Assembly (NCBI GenBank): GCA_009885905.1
Contig: VFJU01000056.1
Coordinates: forward strand, 1-7,150
DNA: 7,150 nucleotides
Direction of reading: 5' to 3'
From: Verrucomicrobiota bacterium
GTDB taxonomy: Bacteria; Verrucomicrobiota; Verrucomicrobiia; Verrucomicrobiales; Akkermansiaceae
Position numbers and translations under genes: made by a program. The notes beneath the pieces were generated by a model. It worked only from the letters and a program-made list of their open reading frames with translations, ran no database searches and was not told the origin of the DNA. Below, piece by piece: positions 1-6,812 of this stretch. Each line of letters starts with the position of its first letter. Position 1 is the first letter of the stretch.

Positions 1-829
1 AATACGCCGCCTCAAGAGTCGCGGTGCCGCTGGCAATCACCGCACAACCCGCCCGCTGCATCAGTGAGTGACTCCCACCCGTCGTGACGGCGATACTGTC
101 CCCCATATCAGATTCTAGCAGCAATGCATGAATCTGATCCGCCAACTTTTCAGATGCTGCGGGCACCTCGAACTTAATTTCTTCACGCCAAGATTTCAAT
201 AACTTCGCCGCCTCAATCATCATCGGAAATAACCTCGCGATCTCGCGCTCGCGACTCCCAGGGAAAAGTCCAACCAACCACTCGTCTCGCCCCACCCCCA
301 CCAACCGCCGCTCTTCTAGTTCATCAACTAACGGATTCCCAACGAACGTTGTTTTAATCCCTGCGCTCTCTAAAATTTTCTGCTCGAAAGGAAACAAACA
401 GAGCATTTCATCTAGCAGCTTCGCCATGATCGGAATGCGCCGCTTATTCCACGCCCAAACTTTCGGACTGATGTAGTAAATAACCCGCGTCCGTGGACAC
501 TCGCGTTTCACCGCCGCAGCAAAGCGGAGGTTGAAACCGGGGTAGTCGATCAGCAACAACACATCCGGCTGAATTTTTTTCAATTCTGCCATCATCTCGG
601 TGAACCGCTGTTTGAACCATCCGTAGCGCTTCAAAACCTCCCAAACCCCCATCACCGCAGCGTCCTCGACCCAATCCCGCAGACCGCTCCCCGCGACTCG
701 ACGCATTTCCGGTCCCCCCACCCCAAAAATTTCCACCAAGGGTACTTGGTCTTGCAAAGCACGCAGCAACCCCGCGCCATGAGCATCACCGCTCAACTCC
801 CCCGCCACCACGTAAACCCGTTTCGACAT
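1..829 (-). CDS. lpxB: Lipid-A-disaccharide synthase, partial (C-terminus beyond left edge)
   Basis: LpxB is the glycosyltransferase (family GT19) that joins UDP-diacylglucosamine to lipid X to give the lipid A disaccharide, at the inner face of the cytoplasmic membrane. The reading frame stays open from an ATG at 829-827 to the left edge, giving 276 codons of a family usually near 380 residues. Visible motifs in order: the N-terminal AGELSGD (residues 9-15), LLIDYPGFN (92-100, with Asp95 matching the proposed catalytic Asp of LpxB), YYISPKVWAW (118-127), FVGNP (162-166), the PGSR loop (190-193) followed by EREI, and ASGTATLE (266-273) in the nucleotide-sugar binding half. No frameshift or internal stop is seen. 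The start is fixed by the expected distance to the AGExSGD motif; no Shine-Dalgarno sequence precedes it. It is transcribed away from the plus-strand cluster. Identification is firm. Confidence 0.96.
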   Translation of the reverse strand, partial: MSKRVYVVAGELSGDAHGAGLLRALQDQVPLVEIFGVGGPEMRRVAGSGLRDWVEDAAVMGVWEVLKRYGWFKQRFTEMMAELKKIQPDVLLLIDYPGFNLRFAAAVKRECPRTRVIYYISPKVWAWNKRRIPIMAKLLDEMLCLFPFEQKILESAGIKTTFVGNPLVDELEERRLVGVGRDEWLVGLFPGSREREIARLFPMMIEAAKLLKSWREEIKFEVPAASEKLADQIHALLLESDMGDSIAVTTGGSHSLMQRAGCAVIASGTATLEAAY

Positions 830-994
830 GCGCCAAAAAACTACCCAACCCGCTCCGCTCTGACCATTAAAAATCCTCACTTTTCCCTCATCCGACAGAT
901 CGATTCGATGAAATCGTAAAACTTCCCGACTTACGCATTGATTTCGTCGCCGCTGCGGCTTTGATGGTTTCTCGCAACATTGCGCCTCTCAATC
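830..994. other. Divergent intergenic region between lpxB and the TPR gene
   Basis: This 165-bp stretch separates two genes transcribed outward, so promoters for both should lie here. I see no convincing -35/-10 pair in either direction. It holds a possible hairpin (906-949) and a small GC-rich near-palindrome (GCCGCTGCGGC, 949-959). A tiny minus-strand reading frame of eight codons just upstream of lpxB (MVRAERVG) is probably chance. Confidence 0.6.
906..949 (+). other. Possible hairpin in the divergent intergenic region
   Basis: CGATGAAATC at 906-915 can pair with GATTTCGTCG at 940-949. All ten positions pair, one of them as a G-U wobble, around a 24-nt loop. It would lie in the untranslated leader of the TPR gene if transcription starts upstream of 906; on DNA it could also be an imperfect operator. 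There is no U-tract, so it is not an intrinsic terminator. The long loop makes a chance origin quite possible. Confidence 0.25.
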
Positions 995-1732
995 ATGTCC
1001 GCCGATCTCAAAGAATCTCCCGCACCACTCGCTGAAATTTCACAAGCTCCTAACGCTTTTGAAGCTTTTCTAGATCGTAACCAAAAGGGAATTGTCGTTT
1101 TGGCCATCCTCCTCGCGCTCGGCGGCGCTGCCGCAGTGATCTTACGTGGCATCGAGAAAAGTCGGCAAGAAACTGCTGGTGCCGCCCTCGTCAAGGCCGA
1201 TGACATCGCCGCACTGCAAGCCGTCGTAAGCGAGCACGCTAACACGAACGCAGCCGGCAGCGCCATGGTGCTGCTCGCCGACCGCCAGTGGGCCGCTGGT
1301 AAACAAGACGAAGCCATCGGTACCCTACAAAAATTTATCGCGGATGCACCATCGCACATCGCCATTCCTACCGCCAAGGCTAGCCTCGGCTCCAAGCTGA
1401 TGCTCCAAGGTAAATCTGGTGACGCAGCAAAAATTTTTGAAGAACTTGCCTCTGACCCCTCCGCCAAGTTCATCGCGCCCTTCGCACTGATTTCTTTAGG
1501 GGATATTTCAAAATCCGCTGGCGACGCCGATAAGGCAGAACCATTCTACGCGAAGGTGAATACGGATTTCCCTGACAGCAGCTTTGCAGAAACTGCCAGC
1601 AAGCGAATTGCGACACTTCGTGCCAAGGCTCCCACCGAGATCACGCCACCGCCCGTTGCGCCAACCCCTTCACCTGTCGAAAATCCTAACTCCAATCCTA
1701 ACGCTGGTTCTCCTCCAGCACCCAAGCCGTAG
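995..1732 (+). CDS. Single-pass membrane protein with TPR-like helical domain (YfgM/TPR_21-like)
   Basis: A 245-residue protein. Residues 1-31 are polar. Residues 32-51 (from GIVVLAILL to AAVILRG) form one strong hydrophobic segment. Residues 55-210 are Ala-rich helices in TPR-like spacing (for example AGKQDEAIGTLQKFIADAP at 101-119, GKSGDAAKIFEELASDP at 139-155 and GDADKAEPFYAKVNTDFP at 176-193). The tail from 213 on is rich in Pro, Asn and Ala. The layout of short N-terminus, one membrane helix and TPR domain resembles YfgM-type proteins, which in enterobacteria bind SecYEG and periplasmic chaperones; that function is only inferred here. Charges flank the helix on both sides, so topology is not decided by sequence, although the family would place the TPR part outside the cytoplasm. 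I chose ATG at 995 over an in-frame TTG at 980. It is first in the plus-strand cluster, 49 bp before a bactofilin gene. Confidence 0.8.
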   Translation: MSADLKESPAPLAEISQAPNAFEAFLDRNQKGIVVLAILLALGGAAAVILRGIEKSRQETAGAALVKADDIAALQAVVSEHANTNAAGSAMVLLADRQWAAGKQDEAIGTLQKFIADAPSHIAIPTAKASLGSKLMLQGKSGDAAKIFEELASDPSAKFIAPFALISLGDISKSAGDADKAEPFYAKVNTDFPDSSFAETASKRIATLRAKAPTEITPPPVAPTPSPVENPNSNPNAGSPPAPKP

Positions 1733-1781
1733 TCCAAAAATCAATTTGACATCCACTTAACTCAACCCAATCTCTTAAATC

Positions 1782-2348
1782 GTGTTCAAAAAAGTAATCG
1801 GCCATGACAATAGCGAACCTGCTCGGTCCGCTCCTCCTCTTCCGGAAATCCGCCACCCGGAATCAACTCTTCCTACCTATGGATCGCAGCAAGCTGCCGC
1901 TCCAACCCGCACCGCTCCCGCCGCAAATCGAAATATCCTCTCCACCGATGTTGAAATCAAGGGGACGGTCAAATTCACCAACGACTTGGTCGTCGATGGA
2001 AAAATCGAGGGTGAAATCAACTCTGACGGCAATCTAACAGTTGGCGAGAACGCACGAATCAAAGCCGAAATCAAAACGGCTTCGGTCATCGTCTACGGCA
2101 AAGTTCATGGAAACCTCACCGCCACGGATCGCGTCGAACTCAAAGCAAGTGCCGAGGTCGTCGGTGACATCAAGGCGAAAACACTCTCCATCGAAGCGGG
2201 TGCTATTTTCGTCGGAAAATCCACCGTAGGAACTCCAGTACAAGCCCCTACTCAAGCGACAACTGCTGCTCAACCCACGCCAAAACCAGCGACCGGCACC
2301 GCACCAGAAGCTCCCAAACAAGGAACCCTTGCTGGAACTGTTTCCTGA
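1782..2348 (+). CDS. Bactofilin (polymer-forming cytoskeletal protein)
   Basis: Bactofilins form nucleotide-free, non-polar filaments from a right-handed beta-helix and act as membrane-bound scaffolds for cell shape, stalks or polar structures. This 188-residue protein has the standard three-part plan: a disordered N-terminus (1-51), a bactofilin core (about 52-150) of short repeats (VEIKGTVKF, LVVDGKIEGEI, LTVGENARIKAEI, VIVYGKVHGNL, VELKASAEVVGDI, LSIEAGAIFVGK), and a Pro/Thr/Ala-rich tail (151-188). The first residues, MFKKV, resemble the short N-terminal membrane-targeting sequence described for bactofilins. That supports the GTG start at 1782; the protein has no other methionine, so no ATG start is available in this frame. 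It lies 49 bp after the TPR gene and 44 bp before a second bactofilin-like gene. Family assignment is firm; which cell structure it serves cannot be read from the sequence. Confidence 0.93.
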   Translation: MFKKVIGHDNSEPARSAPPLPEIRHPESTLPTYGSQQAAAPTRTAPAANRNILSTDVEIKGTVKFTNDLVVDGKIEGEINSDGNLTVGENARIKAEIKTASVIVYGKVHGNLTATDRVELKASAEVVGDIKAKTLSIEAGAIFVGKSTVGTPVQAPTQATTAAQPTPKPATGTAPEAPKQGTLAGTVS

Positions 2349-2354
2349 CCTAAC

Positions 2355-2372
2355 GGAGCGAATGAACGCTCC
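2355..2372 (+). other. Short perfect hairpin between the two bactofilin genes
   Basis: GGAGCG at 2355-2360 and CGCTCC at 2367-2372 form a perfect 6-bp GC-rich stem around a 6-nt loop (AATGAA), starting six bases after the bactofilin stop codon. No T-run follows, so it does not look like an intrinsic terminator. It could protect the upstream mRNA end or tune expression between the paired genes, but a stem this short can arise by chance. Confidence 0.3.
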
Positions 2373-2392
2373 AATCACCGATTCTATCAGCC

Positions 2393-3229
2393 ATGGCCGA
2401 TGAAGCACAGCGCCATCGCATCGTGGTTTCTTGCCCAGAGTGTTCACACACTCAATTCGAGCCGGCCCTAGTCGTGTCCACTCAGTGCCGATCATGTAGG
2501 GCTAATTTTCAAGTGCGCGAAGGAAAAGGTGTTGTTAGAACTCACCCAGTCACTCGTCTTGCCGTGCCTCGCAAGGACACAGACCCAGAACCCGAACCCC
2601 TGCCCCAAGCGCCTAAGCTCCAAACCACACTCCGCCGGGGCCCTGTGATTCAAGCACCTCGCTCACTACTGATGCGCTTACTAATTCCCAATAAGCCCGC
2701 ACGCCAAATCACCTGCTTCAATTGCCAACACTCTTACTCGACGGTCGGAGAGGCACAGTCCAGTCAATGCCCAAAGTGCTGTGGCTATGTCAGCCTACAA
2801 AACCACGAAATCACGGATTACTGGAACCGTCGCATTCAGACTTGTGGCAATGTAGTCATTCAAAAATCCGGAACAGTCGCGGGTTTTCATCTACAGTGCC
2901 ATAATCTAACTGTTTTTGGTGAACTCGCCGCCTCCGTTGAGTGCACAGGCGACCTCATCATCCGCACTAGCGGAAAAATCACTGGCCAAGTCCAATGCAA
3001 AAATCTCCGTGTCGAAAAAGGAGCACGCGTCGAATTTTTAAATCCTGTTAGCGCTCAAACCACTTTCATCGACGGCAATGTCCGCGGCCAAATTTCCTGC
3101 TCAGGACCAATCACTCTGGAAAAACGATCCCACCTCCAAGGACTGGTTCGCACCACCGCACTCATCATCCGCCCTGGCGGAAAACACACCGGAACAATCG
3201 AGGTTATCGCCGCAGATCCTGCAGCCTAA
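2393..3229 (+). CDS. Bactofilin-like protein with two N-terminal zinc ribbons
   Basis: A 278-residue protein in three parts. First, two predicted four-cysteine zinc ribbons: C14-x2-C17 with C32-x2-C35 (SCPEC, CRSC), and C108-x2-C111 with C126-x2-C129 (TCFNC, CPKCC). They are joined by a Pro/Glu-rich and then basic linker (about 50-100) that contains a short hydrophobic patch (SLLMRLLIP, 91-99). Second, from about residue 145 to 272, a bactofilin-type beta-helix with the periodic pattern NVVIQKSGTVAGF, LTVFGELAASVEC, LIIRTSGKITGQV, LRVEKGARVEF, ITLEKRSHLQGLV, LIIRPGGKHTGTI. Third, a very short tail. Five further cysteines lie in or near the helix. Zinc binding is inferred from cysteine spacing alone. 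The role is unknown; it may co-assemble with or cap the neighbouring bactofilin. The ATG at 2393 places the first ribbon near the N-terminus, and no Shine-Dalgarno precedes it. nadA follows after 21 bp. Confidence 0.85.
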   Translation: MADEAQRHRIVVSCPECSHTQFEPALVVSTQCRSCRANFQVREGKGVVRTHPVTRLAVPRKDTDPEPEPLPQAPKLQTTLRRGPVIQAPRSLLMRLLIPNKPARQITCFNCQHSYSTVGEAQSSQCPKCCGYVSLQNHEITDYWNRRIQTCGNVVIQKSGTVAGFHLQCHNLTVFGELAASVECTGDLIIRTSGKITGQVQCKNLRVEKGARVEFLNPVSAQTTFIDGNVRGQISCSGPITLEKRSHLQGLVRTTALIIRPGGKHTGTIEVIAADPAA

Positions 3230-3250
3230 ATTTAGTTAGTTTTTAAAATC

Positions 3251-4186
3251 ATGCCCGTAAACCTCGATCTCAAGGAGGAAATTCTCGCTCTTAAAAAAGC
3301 CAGAAACGCCGTCATTCTCGCTCATAACTACCAGACGGGAGATATCCAAGACGTCGCCGACTACGTCGGCGATTCATTAGGCCTCGCCTACCACGCCAAG
3401 GCCACCGAGGCCGACGTCATCGTTTTTTGCGGCGTCCACTTCATGGCGGAAACTGCCAAAATTGTGAACCCCGGGAAAATTGTAGTGCTTCCCGATGCGG
3501 ACGCCGGTTGCTCACTCGAACAGTCTTGCCCAGCACCGGATCTCGCCGCGTTTCTTGAAGCAAACGCCGATAGAAATTACTACGTCGTCGCATATATCAA
3601 CTGCTCCGGCGGCGTTAAAGCACTCTGCGACGTGATCGTCACGTCAGGCAATGCCGTAAAAATCGTTAACCTCGCACCGAAGGACCGACCGATTCTTTTC
3701 GTCCCCGACGAAAATCTAGGCGCTTGGGTCATCGAGCAAACCGGACGCAAAATGGATCTTTGGAAAGGCAACTGCTACGTCCACGTCGAATTTACCCGCG
3801 ATTCTATCAACCGCATCAAATCGGAATTCCCAGAAGCTCTGGTCGTCGCCCACCCAGAATGTACCCAAGCGGTTAGATTACTTGCCGATGAAGTCTGCTC
3901 GACGGAAAAAATGATCAGTTACTGCAAAAATGCACCGGTCAATGACATCATCGTGGTCACTGAAAGCGGTATGCTTCACCGCCTTCGCAAAGAATGCCCC
4001 GACAAGAATCTCATCGCCGGACCCACCGACCGCTGCGCCTGCGCGGACTGCCGCTACATGAAGATGAATACGCTGCAAAAACTCCGCGATTGCCTCGACA
4101 CACTGCAACCACGCGTGGAGATGGAGGAATCTCTTCGCATTCGCGCCGAAGCACCGCTGCTTCGCATGCTCGAGCAATCGAAATAA
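3251..4186 (+). CDS. nadA: Quinolinate synthase
   Basis: NadA condenses iminoaspartate with dihydroxyacetone phosphate to quinolinate, the second step of de novo NAD synthesis, in the cytoplasm, using an oxygen-sensitive 4Fe-4S cluster. The 311-residue length matches the compact NadA form. Motifs: ILAHNYQ (22-28), DYVGDSLGLA (37-46), FCGVHFMAETAKI (59-71), PDADAGCSLE (81-90), AYIN (114-117), TSGNAVKI (131-138), HPEC (201-204), ESGMLHRL (238-245) and the C-terminal CACADC (262-267) followed by RYMKMNTL. By alignment with characterised NadA the cluster ligands should be Cys87, Cys175 and Cys267. Cys262 and Cys264 form a CxCxxC in place of the CxxCxxC of E. coli. Small differences from the usual consensus are NCSGG after AYI and TSGN where TSSN or TSAN is common. 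nadB and nadC are not in this window. The gene starts 21 bp after the zinc-ribbon bactofilin, with an A/T-rich leader and no Shine-Dalgarno. Confidence 0.97.
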   Translation: MPVNLDLKEEILALKKARNAVILAHNYQTGDIQDVADYVGDSLGLAYHAKATEADVIVFCGVHFMAETAKIVNPGKIVVLPDADAGCSLEQSCPAPDLAAFLEANADRNYYVVAYINCSGGVKALCDVIVTSGNAVKIVNLAPKDRPILFVPDENLGAWVIEQTGRKMDLWKGNCYVHVEFTRDSINRIKSEFPEALVVAHPECTQAVRLLADEVCSTEKMISYCKNAPVNDIIVVTESGMLHRLRKECPDKNLIAGPTDRCACADCRYMKMNTLQKLRDCLDTLQPRVEMEESLRIRAEAPLLRMLEQSK

Positions 4187-4239
4187 CCCAGTATCCAAGG
4201 CGTAAAACGTCAAACGGGGGTTCTTGGACTTTACCTCAC

Positions 4240-4272
4240 AGAATCAAGTCTACCTCCTCCCCTCTTGATTCT
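4240..4272 (+). promoter_or_regulatory. Perfect 9-bp inverted repeat in the mutS leader
   Basis: AGAATCAAG (4240-4248) and CTTGATTCT (4264-4272) are exact reverse complements, separated by 15 nt that are almost all pyrimidine. The loop contains ACCTCCT (4252-4258), identical to the usual 3' tail of 16S rRNA (the anti-Shine-Dalgarno). The element lies 27 bp before the mutS ATG and 53 bp after the nadA stop. No T-run follows, so a simple terminator is unlikely. It may be an RNA hairpin affecting mutS translation or a DNA operator; neither is shown. Confidence 0.4.
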
Positions 4273-4299
4273 TCCAAACCATCCCACCAAGCTCCAGCC

Positions 4300-6795
4300 A
4301 TGTCCGAGCCCGCACTGACCCCGATGATGGCCCAATACCAGGCCATGCGCCGATCGCTGCCCGCCGACATCATTTTGTTTTACCGCCTCGGTGACTTTTA
4401 TGAAATGTTCTTCGACGACGCAAAGATCGCTTCGCCGATCATGAATGTAGCTCTAACCAAGCGCGGCGGCACACCGATGTGCGGCGTCCCGTATCACGCT
4501 GCACAAGGTTACATCGCCCGCCTTCTCAAGGCTGGAAAACGAGTCGCCATTGCCGAACAAACGTCAGAGCCTGTCGCCGGTAAACTAGTCTCACGAGAAA
4601 TCGCACGCATCCTCACGCCGGGTTCAATCGATGACGAATCGCTGCTCGATAACCAACGCCCAAATTATCTAGCAGCGGTCTGTCGCCATGGAAAATCGGC
4701 TGGCTTGGCTTGCATAGACCACACCACTGGTGAGTTCACCATTGCCGAGTTCTCCGACATTGGTCAGTTAGAAGATGAACTTGCCAGAATTTCTCCCTCC
4801 GAACTACTCATTCCGGACCACCAGACTGCCGAGTTCGAAAAACTCACCAACTGCCTGATTTACGAGGGCTACACATTCCTCCCCGAGCATGCCACGCAAC
4901 TACTCAAGGACCATTTTAACGTCCACTCACTGGACGGCTACGGATGCGCAAAGCTCAACGCCGCTTGCGGGGCTGCCGGCGCTGTTCTTCACTACCTCAT
5001 CCATCAACTCAAGAGAAACTGCAGTCATCTTCACCCGCCAAATGTTAGACACAGTGCAGATCATGTTCTAATTGATTCTGCTTCACAGAGAAATCTAGAT
5101 CTCGTCGATTCACGCGCTGGTAAAGACCACACGCTGCTTGGCGTGCTAGACCGCACCGCCACCCCGATGGGTGCGCGTCTGTTGCGCGACTGGATTCTCC
5201 ACCCACTGCGCGACCTCGCTGCTCTCGCCGCGCGCCAAGATCTCATCGCTTCATTTCTCACTGAACCTTTCCTCCTCTCAAAATGCCGTGAGGCGCTAAA
5301 AGGCATTCGTGACATCGAACGCACCACCTCCCGCCTCTCACAAGGTTCAGGAAATGCCCGTGATCTTCAATCACTCTGCATCTCGCTCTCCCACATCCCA
5401 GCTCTCAAACAAGATCTCGCATCCCTCATCCAACCCTCCAGCCATAGTCTTCGATCATCCATCCTTCTCCGCCTTCATGAGTTTGACGAACTCACGGAAA
5501 TGCTGACCAAGGCACTAACAGATGAGCCCCCTTCTCACCTCAGAGACGGCGGCGTCATCCGCGACGGATGGTCTCCCGCACTTGATGAACTCCGCAACGC
5601 CTCACGCGGCGGAAAGGACTGGATTGCCCGCCTCCAAGAGGATGAGCGCAAACGCACCGGCATCGACTCGCTTAAGATCAAGTTCAACAACGTCTTCGGC
5701 TATTTCATCGAAATAACCACCAGCCAACTTGCCAAAGTTCCGATCGACTACACACGCAAGCAAACCATGTCTAACGCTGAGCGTTACATTACTCCGGCGC
5801 TCAAAGAGATGGAAAACAAGGTACTCGGTGCAGAGGAACGCTCCAAGCAACTCGAAAACGAACTCTTCCTCGAACTCCGCGCCCGCGTCGTCACCCACCT
5901 GCACGCACTCCAAGAAACAGCCACAGCCGTCGCAGAAATCGACGTGGTTTGTGCTCTATCCGAAGTCGCACAATACCACCGCCATTGTCGCCCAGTTCTC
6001 AACAACGGTAACGGCTTCTTCATCACCAACGGGCGCCATCCCGTCCTCGAGCAGACACTCACCGACGTCAAGTTTGTTCCTAACGATACCGAACTGGATC
6101 CCGAAACCGCCCGCCTTCAAATCCTTACCGGGCCAAACATGGCAGGAAAATCCACCTACATCCGCCAGATCGCTCTCATCTCCGTGATGGCTCAAATCGG
6201 GGCTTACGTCCCCGCCGAGTCGGCCACGTTAGGCATTGTAGATCGTATCTTTTGCCGCGTCGGCGCCAGCGACGACCTCTCTCGCGGCCAATCCACTTTC
6301 ATGGTCGAGATGAGCGAAACCGCTCTCATTCTCAATCATGCCACCGATCGCTCACTCGTCATTCTCGACGAGATCGGTCGCGGTACCGCTACCTTCGACG
6401 GCCTCTCCATCGCCTGGGCCGTCGCCGAACATTTGCACGACACCATCGGTTGCCGCACCCTTTTTGCCACTCATTACCACGAACTAACAGACCTCGCAAA
6501 TACCAAGTCCGCGGTCGCCAACTACAACGTCGCAGTTAGAGAATGGAACGAAGAAATCATCTTCCTCCACAAAATTCTACCCGGTGCAGCCGACAAATCC
6601 TATGGCATCCAAGTCGCGCGGCTTGCGGGCTTACCCAAAGCAGTAGTTGATCGCGCCAAGTCCATCCTCTCGCACCTCGAGCTTCATTCGGTGAAACCCG
6701 AAGCAAAAAATCAAGGGCCTAAAGCCAAAAACACCGTTCAAGACGAGTTCCCAAAACCCAACGCACCGCAGATGGATCTATTTGCAAATTTCTAG
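4300..6795 (+). CDS. mutS: DNA mismatch repair protein MutS
   Basis: MutS recognises base mismatches and small loops and starts repair by an ATP-driven clamp transition. The 831-residue protein has the full MutS1 architecture. TPMMAQY (7-13) and FYRLGDFYEMF (27-37) carry the mismatch-wedging Phe33 and Glu35 (FYE). Connector, lever and clamp domains follow, including LDLVDSRAG (266-274) and FNNVFGYFIE (462-471). The ATPase has Walker A GPNMAGKST (611-619), the signature DDLSRGQSTFMVEM (658-671), Walker B VILDEIGRGT (687-696, Asp690 and Glu691) and ATHYHE (723-728, His725). After a charged linker the protein ends with QMDLF (824-828), a typical sliding-clamp binding motif, only three residues from the end; the tetramerisation tail of E. 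coli MutS is absent. The frame is open upstream to 3994, but the ATG at 4300 matches the family N-terminus. All catalytic residues are intact. Confidence 0.98.
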   Translation: MSEPALTPMMAQYQAMRRSLPADIILFYRLGDFYEMFFDDAKIASPIMNVALTKRGGTPMCGVPYHAAQGYIARLLKAGKRVAIAEQTSEPVAGKLVSREIARILTPGSIDDESLLDNQRPNYLAAVCRHGKSAGLACIDHTTGEFTIAEFSDIGQLEDELARISPSELLIPDHQTAEFEKLTNCLIYEGYTFLPEHATQLLKDHFNVHSLDGYGCAKLNAACGAAGAVLHYLIHQLKRNCSHLHPPNVRHSADHVLIDSASQRNLDLVDSRAGKDHTLLGVLDRTATPMGARLLRDWILHPLRDLAALAARQDLIASFLTEPFLLSKCREALKGIRDIERTTSRLSQGSGNARDLQSLCISLSHIPALKQDLASLIQPSSHSLRSSILLRLHEFDELTEMLTKALTDEPPSHLRDGGVIRDGWSPALDELRNASRGGKDWIARLQEDERKRTGIDSLKIKFNNVFGYFIEITTSQLAKVPIDYTRKQTMSNAERYITPALKEMENKVLGAEERSKQLENELFLELRARVVTHLHALQETATAVAEIDVVCALSEVAQYHRHCRPVLNNGNGFFITNGRHPVLEQTLTDVKFVPNDTELDPETARLQILTGPNMAGKSTYIRQIALISVMAQIGAYVPAESATLGIVDRIFCRVGASDDLSRGQSTFMVEMSETALILNHATDRSLVILDEIGRGTATFDGLSIAWAVAEHLHDTIGCRTLFATHYHELTDLANTKSAVANYNVAVREWNEEIIFLHKILPGAADKSYGIQVARLAGLPKAVVDRAKSILSHLELHSVKPEAKNQGPKAKNTVQDEFPKPNAPQMDLFANF

Positions 6796-6802
6796 GGTTG
6801 CG

Positions 6803-6812
6803 GGATTAATCC
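6803..6812. repeat. 10-bp palindrome in the mutS/gatA convergent gap
   Basis: GGATTAATCC is a perfect palindrome with no spacer, in the 40-bp gap between the two convergent stop codons. With no loop it is a poor RNA hairpin. It could be a protein-binding site or chance. I see no GC-rich stem followed by a T-run on either strand of this gap. Confidence 0.2.

Noticed and set aside
980..994. TTG start for the TPR gene, five codons upstream of the ATG
   Set aside because: The ATG at 995 is a stronger start codon and gives a sensible N-terminus. Neither start has a Shine-Dalgarno, so the choice is not absolute.
931..1473. Minus-strand open frame of 180 codons over the TPR gene
   Set aside because: Low-complexity Ala/Ser/Arg-rich translation with no recognisable domain. 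It mirrors a real gene with a membrane segment and TPR-like pattern on the other strand.
1746..1780. TTGACA at 1746-1751 as a -35 box before the bactofilin gene
   Set aside because: There is no acceptable -10 hexamer at 16-18 bp; TTAAAT at 1775-1780 is 23 bp away and abuts the start codon.
2034..2495. Minus-strand open frame of 153 codons across the bactofilin gene junction
   Set aside because: It covers the ends of two well-supported bactofilin-type genes and its translation resembles no known family.
4224..4252. TTGGAC as a -35 element for mutS
   Set aside because: The hexamer 17 bp downstream (AGTCTA) is a poor -10 match, and the region is better described by the inverted repeat.
4252..4263. 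Minus-strand AGGAGGT as a Shine-Dalgarno for a hidden gene
   Set aside because: Frames starting shortly downstream on the minus strand (TTG or GTG) stop within a few codons.
3994..4299. In-frame N-terminal extension of mutS (about 102 codons) overlapping nadA
   Set aside because: The extension has no MutS similarity, lies largely over the nadA coding region and is Arg/Ser/His-rich as expected for an off-frame reading. The ATG at 4300 gives the typical MutS N-terminus.
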